Position numbers and translations under genes: made by a program | Source of the DNA: Edaphochlamys debaryana | Taxonomy: Eukaryota; Chlorophyta; Chlorophyceae; Chlamydomonadales | DNA length: 64,000 nt | Reading direction: 5' to 3' | NCBI GenBank assembly: GCA_016858145.1 | Contig: JAEHOE010000021.1 | Coordinates: forward strand, 1,054,001 to 1,118,000 | Part shown: positions 1 to 9,900 of the stretch, in pieces | Layout of the letters: every line of letters begins with the position of its first letter | How positions within the stretch are numbered: position 1 is the first letter of the stretch | The notes under the pieces: generated by a model | What the model was told of the DNA's origin: nothing | Database searches by the model: none | Seen by the model: the letters and a program-made list of their open reading frames with translations, nothing else

Positions 1-816
1 AAGCTGGAAGCGGACTCGGAGCGGGGGGAGGGCGCGTGGCGGCTCAGCATGTGGACGCAGGTGGGCGGGGCGCGGGGGGAGGGGCGCGGAGGGAGGGCGG
101 GGCGGCCTGGAGGGGCTGAAGAAGCTGGGGCCAGGGGGCAGGGGAACGGTCAGCTGCTTGCGTGGTGGGTTGGTGCATACCGTAGAGCCCATAGCGCCTT
201 GCTTGCTGAGTACCTTACGTCCTCACCACTGTTCCCCTCCCCCTCCGGCCCCCACCCGCCCCCAGGGCCCCTGGCAGCTCCAGCACCGCTTCACCGAGGC
301 CCCCTGCCCCCCCGAGGCCATCGCCGCCACCGCCCACTGGCTGAGCCAGCCCGAATCGCCCTTCCTGGCGGGCTGGGTCGCCGGCATCTGCAGGCCGGAC
401 GGGGCTCACGTGACCGTGGGAACAGGTGGGGCGGGGAGGGGTGGTGGGGCTGAGGCTGGCAGAGGGGTACTAAATGCGGATGCAGCGCAGCAGTTGCTCA
501 ACATGTCTTGTGCTGTGAGCCTATGACTGCTAGCCTCACACGACTGCTGCCCTTTCCCTCCCCCTCCTCAGGCCTGTGGGCTGGCTCGAGTGTGCCCCCC
601 ACCCACGCCAAGATCGTCGTACGCAAGGCAGTACCGAGCAAGCAGGACGAGCAGGAGGGCGGTGCGGCGGTGCAGGACTCCCCAGCCCCCGAGGGCGGCT
701 CCCTGGAGCGAGTGCTGCCCCTGCACAGCGCCTCCCTGCGGGACCGGATGCGCTGGGAGATGAAGAGCCTCGCGCCCCTGGCGCCGCTGAAGCAGGAGCA
801 GGCGGGGCAGGGGTAG
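1..816 (+). CDS. Arylamine N-acetyltransferase copy 1 (5' part lies outside the window)
   Basis: Only the 3' part is present. Exons: 1-60 (continues from outside), 266-425, 572-816, with GT donors at 61 and 426 and AG acceptors ending at 265 and 571. Each exon aligns almost residue for residue with exons 3-5 of the complete inverted copy at 17326-18964, and the introns are also alike, so this is a recent duplicate. The catalytic Cys, His and Asp belong to exons left of the window, so activity cannot be judged. The C-terminus differs: a G-rich run after KQEQAGQG contains a TAG at 814-816, giving a tail 29 residues shorter than the other copy. Known of the family: acetyl-CoA-dependent N-acetylation of arylamines and hydrazines in the cytosol. 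The visible part is intact. Confidence 0.72.
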
Positions 817-2018
817 GGGTAGGGGCAGGGGCAGGGGCAGGGGGATGCAGGGGCGGGGGTGATGGAGATGGAGGTGGTGGGGCGGGAGGGGGTCATGGTG
901 GCCGCGGGGCCCTGATGAGCGAGGGGGACAGCACGGGGCGGGGAAGGGGATGATTGCCTTTGTGGGCTTGTGCTTTGTCTTACATACAGTAATGTATATA
1001 TACTCGGGAGGATCGAGGTCGTGAATCCTAACTGCTAATTTTTACACGGGTCCGAGGGGCCGTTGGGGGTTGTGGGGCCGAGCCTGGGCGAGGGGATTTA
1101 GGGGCAGGAATTGCCTCCGGGGATGGGTGGGCGAAGGGGATGCAAGGGCTGATGCTCGGAGCGTGATCTCACCCGTGCCGGGCACCGGTTGACCACACCT
1201 GTACATACGTACATACTTGCCTGCAAGGCCGAATGGGTTCTGGGATTACGATTCTGTGGAGGCAAGTGCCGGAGGCGGCTCGGAGGCGCCCATGTGCATC
1301 CATATGTCAGTTCCACGCGGAACCGAAAGCGTTGGAGCTGGAAGCCGGCGCAATCCCCTCAGCAATCTGTAGGCCTGAGGCTGCTAAGAGACGGGGAGAG
1401 GGCGAGAGGGGCGGGGCAGGTGGCCGAGGCGGGCGGTAAAGGTGAAGGTGGGGGCGGGGTGCCCACAGCCCAAGTCCGGGCGGTTTGGCCTCTCAAATGG
1501 CCTCAGTTCCCGGCCGGCCCTACTTTTGGAATGCTTCTAGCGCCTCACAGACATCAGGAGGCCGCCTGAATGGACTTTCCGCGGCGTGGGTATGGCTGTG
1601 AGCTTGGCATGTGGTGGCCCACCAAGGGACGAAGAGGAGGTAGGATAGATGGAGTGGACTTCCGGCGACAGTGGCTGTAGGGCGCATTGAGTAACGATAA
1701 CGCACGTGCCTTGCGTGTGCCTGAAGCTAATGTGGAGCACGGCTGGTCCGGCTGAAACGGATCAGTGTCGCGGTCGGAACGGGCCGGGGCGGGCATAACT
1801 TCCTTTCCAAAGCGGTACTGGTATCGTTACACTTGTGCCCCGCATGCGGCCTCGACCCGTCACCCCACTGGATGACTCTCATCACACGCGCACCGTCCGG
1901 TGCCGCACCCAAGGCTGCAGCCGTGGCTCTTGCAGGCCCTGCACGCCCTGCATACCACCCCCCGCCCACGCTGGCACCTTGGGACGCATCCTAGAGCCTC
2001 GTGCTCCAGCCCTCACGT
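817..2018. other. Convergent intergenic region between NAT copy 1 and the PSMD5-like gene
   Basis: Both flanking genes end here (stops at 816 on + and 2019 on -). The stretch holds G-rich simple sequence at 805-950, a short TA-rich patch near 990-1002, and a likely poly(A) signal for the minus-strand gene at 1827-1831. No reading frame shows family resemblance or splice-consistent coding. Confidence 0.6.
1827..1831 (-). terminator. Putative TGTAA poly(A) signal of the PSMD5-like gene
   Basis: TTACA on the plus strand reads TGTAA on the minus strand, about 190 nt past the stop at 2019. TGTAA is the usual nuclear poly(A) signal in Chlamydomonas-type algae; its use here is inferred from position. 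Confidence 0.4.
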
Positions 2019-5000
2019 CTACACGCCCCCGCCGCCGCCCCGCGTGGCAACGTGGTGCTCGTTGTGCATCCTCGCCGCCGCCTCCGCCGCCGCCGCGCCG
2101 CCAGCGCCGCCATCCACGCCGTACGGCCCGCCCGCCACCGCCGACCGCACCCGTTCGACCATCGACGGCGCCGTCAGCGTCGCCGCCAGCGCCTCCTCCC
2201 CCGCCGACAGCTCGCCGCGGCCCGCCGCCGCCAGCGTCGCCCAGATCGCGGCGGCGGCGGCGTGCCGCCACTGGCAGGCGGTTGCGCCGCTCTCTGAGTC
2301 AGCATTAGTAATGCGCTGCAGCAGGTCGGGCGTGGTGACTACCTCCACCGCAAACCAGGCGCGCAATGCCAGCGCCGCCAGACACCTGCAGTTGGCGGTT
2401 AGCGGTAAGCGGTTGGTGCATGACACGTGGATTGCCCCGCACTGCCCTGCCAGCACCCGCACAACTGATCCTGTCTGTCCGGTCCAGCTCCGAACGCCCC
2501 GTCCCCCTCCCCCTCCCCAGCCCTAACCCCAGCTCCAGCTCCGGACCCATCCCCAGCGCCAGTCCCGCGTCCCCATCAAAGGAAGCCCTAGTCCCACCCA
2601 CCCCTCCTCCTCCCCACCTGTACGCCGCCACCCGCGACTCCGCGAACGGCTGCCCCAGCAGCGCCAGCAGCACCTCCCCCGGCCGCTTGAGCCCGCACGC
2701 GCCAAACACGCCCCGCCGCAACGCGTCCTCCGCCTGAGGGCATACAAGGAGTTATTTGTCACACGGGTCAAGTCGGGGCAGGCGGAGGATCGCAGGGTTG
2801 TGACGCTCAGCGTAGGGTGAACAGCACGGCCAGGATACGCGGGTTGGGTACCGGTGTGAACTGGGAGGGCAGGACCAGGTGCAGAGGCAACAGGAGAGAG
2901 TGGGAAGCAACGCGCAGGACGTAGGGTGCGCCTGGGCTTGAGAGCACGCATGCCTTGAAGAGCAGGTAGGGGTGCAGGCCCCACCTGCCCCTGCCCCACC
3001 TGCCCCTGCCCCACCTGCCCCTGCCCCACCTGCCCCGCCCGACCTTCCCCCATCCCGCCGCCCAGCCCCACCCGCCGCGCAACCCCACCTGAGCCGGCAG
3101 CAGCGCCGCCGCCCGGCAGCGCTCCTCCCCCGCCCGCTCCAGCCCCGCAACCGCCGCCACCGCGTGCAGCGCGGCGCAGCGGAGCTCGGGGTGGGGCGAG
3201 CGGCCCAGAGCACGCTCACACAGGCCCTGAGGTGCGGCAAGGCGGGGGGAGAGGAGGGGTTTCACTTCATGATCGACGAGGCTCTAGAGGAAGATGTTTC
3301 CTAGTTGGTAGTCAGATAGGAGACTCGTAGTTGGTAGTCAGATAGGAGACCAAGAACCGCCGGGGCGGCGACAAGCTTCAACGCCAGTGCGAGCCTGCAC
3401 ATCTGTGCGCCGCGGCGCGCCATCCTACAACTTCGTGATCTGCAAAGGAAGATAACACAGAATCCTTTAAGACAAGTTGTCTTGCACGGCCCCCAGCTGC
3501 AACGCTGGGGCTCATGGCATGCCCACGCAGCAGGACTGGCGGTCCAACTCCGAGGGCCCTATCACACATCGCCTCCACGCAAACAGCAGCTTTCTCAGGA
3601 GGGCAGAGGATATGGGAGGTGCGCTTAGGGCAGTAGAGGTGGCCACCTGGGCGGTTGGCGGTTGGCACCAAGCATGCGTGGCATCGAGATGGCGTGTCAC
3701 CCTCATCCCACGTCAACGCCCATATTAAGGCCCCTGACCCGTTCTGCTCCTCCTGCGCCCTCCCCTGAACCCCGGGCCTAGGGGGTTTAGCGACAGTGCT
3801 TGCTGCGTTAGGCCCGACCCGCTTCCCAGCCCTGCGCCGCACCCCCCGCTCCGTCAAAGCCCACGTCCCGTCAAAGCCCACGACCCTTTCTCAGACCTTA
3901 CCCATCCCGCCCCGCCCCTGCACGCCCCCCTCACCCGCGTGACTGCCTCGTCAACCAAGACCAGCTGCGCCCCGCCCCGGGACTGCCCCAGCGCCAGCAC
4001 CGCATCCAGCCCACACGCCTCTGCCTGCGTTGACGCATCCCCCGCCTCATCCAGGACCGACCGGACCGCCGCCAGCAGCGCCGGCGCCGCGCGCAGCGTC
4101 GGCGGCAGCGGCTGCGCCGCCGCAGCCGCGGCCTCGGCGGCTGCCAGCGCCGCCGGCGGCAGCGCCTCGGGCAGGCTCCGCCGGATGATGCCGGCGACCA
4201 AGGGCATGGCCGCATCAGACAACATCGGATTGGACACGACGCACAACAGCTGCGGAAGGGCCAGCTCCGCCAGCGCTGCCGCCACGGCCTCGGTTCCACC
4301 ACCGCCGCCTCCGTCGGCCGCCGTCGCCAGCACCTCCTCCAGGAGCTGTAGCGCCGCCAGGCAGGCCAGCGCGTCGGACGGATCCGCCAGCTGTTGCAGC
4401 AGCGGCTGTAGCAGGCCAGATCCGCGCAACAGCTCCATCGGCCGCAGGGCTGAGTCATCCGCGCGAGCGGAGGTCGAGGCCGGCTCCGCGCCGTGGTGGC
4501 CGTTGGCGTACGGCCTGCAGGACGAGTGCCGTGCAAGGCGGTTAAGATCTGATGGCCCCATCTCGTGAGCTCCAGCCTAGCGTAGTTGACCCCCGCGGCC
4601 TACTCTACATCAAGCTGGGGGCACTTCTGGCGCAGCTTCCGTACCTGCTCTCGCCCTCCACCGCCGCCGCCGCAAGCTCCAGAGCCAGTGCCGTCACCCG
4701 CAGCCGCACGGTTCCGCCAGTGCGGTCCTCCTCCGCTGACGCCGCCAGCGCCGCCGCCACCGGCGATCCAGGACCCAGCAGCCTCCGTAGCGCTGAGGCG
4801 CCGCCAGCGCTTACGTAAGCCTTGACGGCCCTGGCGGCCGCCGCCGCCACTGACGCGTCCGGGTCAGACAGAATCCCGACGAGCTGGAGGCAGGCCGTAG
4901 TTGCCGCATCATCCGTAGCATCACGCTGCCGTATGGTGTTCAGTAAGAGGCTGCCGTACTGGTCAGCCGCGAGGCGTCGCAAGGGCGGCAGGGGCGACGT

Positions 5001-5531
5001 CGAGGCGGCCTCCAGGTACGGTAGGGCCGACGGCAGCATGGATTGGCCTGCGCAATGCACATGCACAACACTAACTCACGCACGCTGGCCTGCCACACAA
5101 GCACACACGTCCATGTCGTCCCGCCACTGGCGAGGCTCAGAATGCCTGCACCTAAACTTCGATGGGCTGCTGGAGCCTCCGCCAAGGCCAGGCCCGCACA
5201 GGGGCCCGAGTCCCACCCTCCCCAGCCTCACCGAGATCAGTTGCCAGCAGCCGCCCAAGCGCGTCTGAGACTACAGCCACGTGGTCCTTGTCGCGGGCTT
5301 CGGAGAGGGCCCTGAGGGCGGGAAAGCAGAGATCTTAGCGGCGACACGCCTGCCAACGTGTGCCACCCTTCCTCTACCCCTGACTCACCTAAACAGCCGC
5401 TCCAGCGTGAAGTCCGAGAAGAAGGCATGTGCGTGTGAGTCGCTGAGCGGGGGCGGGACTGAATCGAGCTCGCGGCACGCCTGCACAAGCTGGGGCAGGT
5501 CGCCCCCAGCACCATCGCCGTTGGAGACCAT
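2019..5531 (-). CDS. PSMD5-like 26S proteasome base assembly chaperone (ARM/HEAT-repeat)
   Basis: Seven exons on the minus strand: 5389-5531, 5232-5311, 4645-5047, 3935-4514, 3089-3226, 2618-2733, 2019-2385. All junctions are GT-AG and the joined frame (1827 nt) encodes 608 residues. The protein is Leu/Ala-rich and helical throughout, as expected for ARM repeats. The C-terminal part aligns well from memory with animal PSMD5 (S5b): a QPFAESRVAAYRCLAALA stretch matches the QPFPE...AALK...AIA segment followed by a Trp and a VV/YVV strand. In animals and yeast (Hsm3) this family binds Rpt1 and helps assemble the ATPase ring of the 19S base in the cytosol or nucleus. It is longer than human PSMD5 (504 aa), mainly in a Gly/Ala-rich insert in exon 4 and a low-complexity C-terminus. 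Intron 4 carries a decayed fragment of the neighbouring receptor gene. A generic ARM-repeat protein is the alternative. Confidence 0.68.
2979..3037. repeat. 15-bp tandem repeat in an intron of the PSMD5-like gene
   Basis: About four copies of a CCCCACCTGCCCCTG-type unit lie in intron 5, beginning some 50 bp past the donor of the exon 3089-3226. On the coding strand each unit contains CAGGTGGGG, which resembles a 5' splice site, so the donor context is repeated several times downstream of the real donor. Confidence 0.75.
3263..3591 (-). pseudogene. Decayed duplicate of the SRCR receptor promoter and first exon
   Basis: This segment is close to 13553-13854 (offset about 10.26 kb, same orientation) and covers the receptor's 5' flank, start codon and signal-peptide exon. 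The copied ATG is at 3423-3421 and begins MARRGAQMCRLALAL like the intact gene. A 26-bp tandem duplication (roughly 3305-3355) shifts the frame and soon gives a stop, and the splice donor GAG|GTGCGA has mutated. It lies inside intron 4 of the PSMD5-like gene, so it is transcribed at least as intron RNA. It is not expected to make protein, although its promoter-like part, including a 15-nt palindrome, is retained. Confidence 0.85.
3469..3483. promoter_or_regulatory. 15-nt palindrome, duplicate copy
   Basis: AAGACAAGTTGTCTT consists of 7-bp perfect inverted arms around one central base. It is identical to the palindrome upstream of the intact receptor gene at 13732-13746. The flanking duplicate has accumulated changes, yet the palindrome is unchanged. 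Confidence 0.35.
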
Positions 5532-6940
5532 AGTTATCCTGTTGGAGCTCGCCGCAGCTGGGTTGCTTCGAGTGCAGCGCAGCGCAAGATGCGTGGCCAC
5601 ACAGTGTGTGCTGCCGTGAGCTGAACTACGCACAGTAAGTTTGTGTTTGCTATGCACAAGGATAGTCGTGAGCGTCGCGCACTGAAGCACTGAGACAGCG
5701 GCCTTCTAGAAGTGAAGTTGCATAACGTGAGCGCGGGCCCGCGCCTAGCAGAACCACTGTTGGCAGCAACGCTACGTGCAATAACAGTAACGCGCGACGT
5801 GGTCGTGGCTTGGAAGTCATGTCCCGAGCGGGGATCCCCACGGTCGGCACGCCACACCCGTTTCCCCTTACCCTTGGTCATCTTACACCCCCGGTGAGCG
5901 AGAAGTGGGCCGCATCTTCAGGTCATCAGTCAACAAGCCAGCAAAGCGGGCTTGTACAAAAGTGACGTCTCCGGCCCGCCTTCCATGGTCGTGGCGCTGT
6001 AGGGAATTTGTGGATGCGCCGCAGCCATCCCCACCGTAACTTTCCGCAACGCCGCTGCAGGCCAAAGGATGGGAGGTGGAGTTGCAGTATGAGCGGGGCG
6101 CGCAGTGACTAGGCAGGAGGAGCTCCGAGGGAGCGAGCAAGGGACACGAGGGATGAGGCCAGAAGAGTCTTGACGAGGATTTACAAGACCGGTGCATGTG
6201 TATGCACCGGCGGCCAACCTGACCTGTCCGAGTGGGCACGCAGCAAACACACAACACACAAGTGCGAGCCCACTCACTCCCCCGCTCGAATCCTTCTGCC
6301 TTGGGCCCCTCGCTCCCATGCAACGAAGCACACAGATCAATGACACGCCTGGTCACGTATTTACGAGTCGAGGCGCCCGGAAACCATAAAGAGTAGGAAG
6401 TGGCTGCCGGCAACTTGGCCGGCGCCTACACTGGCGGTTGGCAGACCCCATTCAGGTCAGCATGTGTACGAAAATGGTCAGAGTCACTCTGTCAGGGAGG
6501 GCGCATGAATGCCCACCGAACCCTCTGTGCGGGCGTGTCAAAATCCGCTCAGTGAAATATATGTCAGCCCCCGTAGCCCGTCCATAGCACACCCCACCCA
6601 AAAGATTGGATGAAGCCACACGCAAGAAGTTGAGTCGTTCGGGTGTCGGCATCACGGCCGCACGTTTCCCGATATTCAGTCACGAATCACACAGCCAGCC
6701 ACCCCCATGCCGCAGCCCCCATTCGCATCCAGCCACCGGGCTCGGCCCACCGCCGCTGGGCTCCTAGTGCACAGTGCAGTCTGATGTCAACGATCAATCG
6801 AGTCGCATTGTTGACCCGCCGCAGGCGCAGCCATGCACGCTGTAGTCCCCCGCATTCGACGCAACACGGTCCGCCGTGTCGCAAGTAGCCCCCACCACTT
6901 CAGCCCTTTATTTGCTCTCCTCCTCCTTATCCAACGCCGC
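5532..6940. other. Intergenic region: PSMD5-like promoter side and receptor 3' UTR
   Basis: The PSMD5-like gene starts at 5531 and reads leftwards, so its promoter lies just right of that. The SRCR receptor stops at 6941 and its 3' UTR extends into this stretch, probably to the TGTAA signal at 6181-6185. No coding sequence or strong repeat was found. Confidence 0.5.
6181..6185 (-). terminator. Putative TGTAA poly(A) signal of the SRCR receptor gene
   Basis: TTACA on the plus strand gives TGTAA on the minus strand, about 760 nt past the stop at 6941. A 3' UTR of this length is common in these algae. Its use is inferred. Confidence 0.3.
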
Positions 6941-9900
6941 TTAGGCTGCCTGGTCGTCGCCGTACTGGTCCTGGGCTGGGTGCACCCGAGAGCCCGAGCC
7001 GCCGCTGGAGGCCGCCTTGCCACCGCCGGCGTCCTCCCCAGAGTCCACGGTCTTGGCGCTCCGCTTGCGCTGCATGATCGCGAACACGAGCAGGGCCACG
7101 ATGAGGAGGAAGGCGCAGCAGGCGCCCACGATGATGCCGGCAACGGAGCCGGTGGGAAGGCCCTCGAAGTCGTCCTCCATGTCATCGAACTGGACCACAA
7201 GGATAGCGCCCTGAGAGGGAGAGGGAGAGGGAGGGGGAGGTTAGTTGGTCGGTTGAGCAAGGGGCGCAGGAGGCAGGGGTGGTGAGGTCAAGGCCTAGGC
7301 AGGCTGATTGATGCGCCTGGCTGGATGCCTCACCCCAATCCGCCCAAAGCCCGTTAGTGCAGCAAGCTCACCTGAGCAGCCCAGCCGGCGCAGGTGACGC
7401 GGCCGGTGGCGGCGTCGTAGCCAACGAACGTGAGCGCGCACGAGTCAATCAAATCAGCGCGGGGGTCGTAGAGCAGGCAGTCGGTCAGGCGGTCGGGGTT
7501 GTAGCCGGGGGCGGGGATGCTGATGACCAGCGAGCCGGCCTTCATGTTGTAAGCAGGCTCGCCACCAACGGTTCCCATGGCCATGGTCACGTTGTCCGAA
7601 AAGACAATGTTGTTGGGGTTCCAGGGAGTGGTGCGCTTCATGCACAGGGGGTCGAGGCGCTCGGGGGCCAGGTCCTTGAACTGGTTCTTCACAACCCAGT
7701 CCACGGGCGGGGTGCCGAGCCACGTGAGCGTCGTGACGCCGCCAAGCAGGGTGTAGTTGGCCTCGCCGCCCCACGTGTTGCCGACGGCGGTGCGGATGGC
7801 AGGGCCGGCGCCGGGGGCCTGGCCGAGGACCACAAAGAGGTCGTTGTTGCCGAGATCAACCTTGGCGCGGATGTAGATGGAAGCGTCAACGTCGTACGAG
7901 GTGCCGTTCATGGGCACGACACCGTTGAGGGTGGCGCGGGCAGCGTCAGGGGCCGAGGGGCCGGCGCGGAGGTTGATGAAGAAGGCGCCGTTGTTGGCGG
8001 CGGCGGCGGGCACGGGGGCAACGGCGAGCTGCAGGCCGCGGTCGCCGGCGGCGAGGAAGGCGCCGCCGGCGGGGGAGAGGGCGACGAGGGTGCTGGCGAC
8101 GCGGTTGATCAGGGCGCCCAGGTCATTGATGCGGGCCATGGCCTCGAGGATGGCGGGGGTGGGGCCGGTGATGTTGAGCACCAGCTCCTGCATAGCGCGG
8201 CGGGCGACGGCGGTGGGGGGCGGCACAACGGAAGGCAGCGCGGCCGAGATGAGGCGCAGGATGGCGGCGAAGAGCGAGGGGCTGACGTTGGACGCCTGGC
8301 CAGAGATCTCCAGGCCGCGCAGGGAGAGCATGGCGGCGTCAGAGAGCTGCTGGCGGTGGCCGGCGGTCAGAATGTCGCGGGCGGCGGCGGCCAGGGCGGC
8401 AAGGGCCGGGATGGCGATCTGGGCCTGGAGCGGGTCGTCCAGCTGGGAGGTGGTGAGCAGGGCGTTGATGAGGTTGGCGGTCTGGACGGCGGCGTCCGAG
8501 TCAGCGCTGACGCTGCCGTTGACGGCCTCCAGGATCACGGCCACCTGGTTGGCGGCGGAAATGATGGCAGCGCGGTCGTTCAGCTGCGGGCGTTGGGGAA
8601 AGCGGGAGGGAGGGAGGGTTCAGGGCACAGCGCAAGCGGCAGGGCAGGGCAAGGGCAGGAGCAAGGGCAAGCGGCATGCTACATGCTTGGGAAGGCTGAG
8701 GCAGAGGCCAAGGAAGGGAGGCAGGCAGGGGCAGCGTCGCGGGCCAGCAGTCTCACCAGCAGGATGGCGGGCACGTTGACGGCGCCGACGGCGCTGTTGG
8801 CATCGCCCGAGAAGGCCGACACGGTCACGGTCTTGTTGGCGCAGGCGCGGGCGCCGTAGTCATCAATGGCGCACACGTAGACGGGCACGTCGCCGGCGGG
8901 CAGGCCCACGATGGTGGCCTCGGGCTCAACGCTGACCTGCTGGACGCGGTCAACGCCGTTTGACTGGCGGAATCCAAACTCGTACGACAGCATGCCGTTG
9001 GTCAGGTCGGCCCAGCCCTTGGCGCGCATGTTGACGGTGGCGCCGGGCGCGGCTGAGGAGACAACGGTCACGTCCAGGCAGGCAGAGGGGTCGGCGCTCA
9101 TCCAGCAGTAGGCGGGCTGGTTCAGCTGCGGACGGGAAGGTGGGAAAATGGGGGGAGGCGGGTCAAGCACGTGCAGGGAGGTTTGGGCAGGACCGGCTAG
9201 GCCCTCGCAAGCCCGACCCACATCACGCCGCCGCCGCCCGACCCAGATCAAAATGACTCACGCTAACGGTGATGGTGGCGTAGCCCTTGACGGCGGTGGT
9301 TGGCAGCGTCAGCGCAACCGACACGGTGACGAGCGGCAGGGTCTTGGGCAGCAGCTCGACGGGGATGGTCAGCACGCGGGCGCCGGCGGCGGCTGGGTCC
9401 CTAGAGGCGTTGATAGCCAGGGGCTGCGTCTGGGCCAGGTCGGCCAGGCCGGGCATCTCGCGGGAGCTCCAGGCAACGGTGGCGTCCTTGGCGTTCATGC
9501 CCAGGTCCAGAACCAGGGTGAGCGGGGAATCGGTGTTGTGGGCCTTGTCCTGGGCAATGCCGCCGGCCTGGCGGCGGAGCACGGCCTTGGGGATCTGGTC
9601 CACGAAGGCGGCGGGGCGGGGGCGGAAGGTGGTGCCGGCGGTGACGGCGGAGTTGGGGATCCTGGCGGTGACCGTGTGCCACACGTTCATCTCCAGCATG
9701 CCGTACGGGATCATGTAGTTGCGGCCGCCGTTGGTGGTGGTGGCGTCGGCCCAGCGGCCGCGGAAGCAGGGCTTGCCGTCGGGGCGGCTGCAGGTCCAGG
9801 TGGCGCCATCAGTCATGACCTTGAAGACCAGGGCGTTGTTGTACGCCACGTCACCAGAAGGCGAATCGTCAGACAGGGCCAGGGCGCGAGCCGACGAGGC

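Noticed and set aside
7357..8859. 500-codon plus-strand frame rich in Gly, Ala and Val
   Set aside because: It is the exact antisense of receptor exon 8, whose minus-strand frame shows conserved splice sites and domain continuity.
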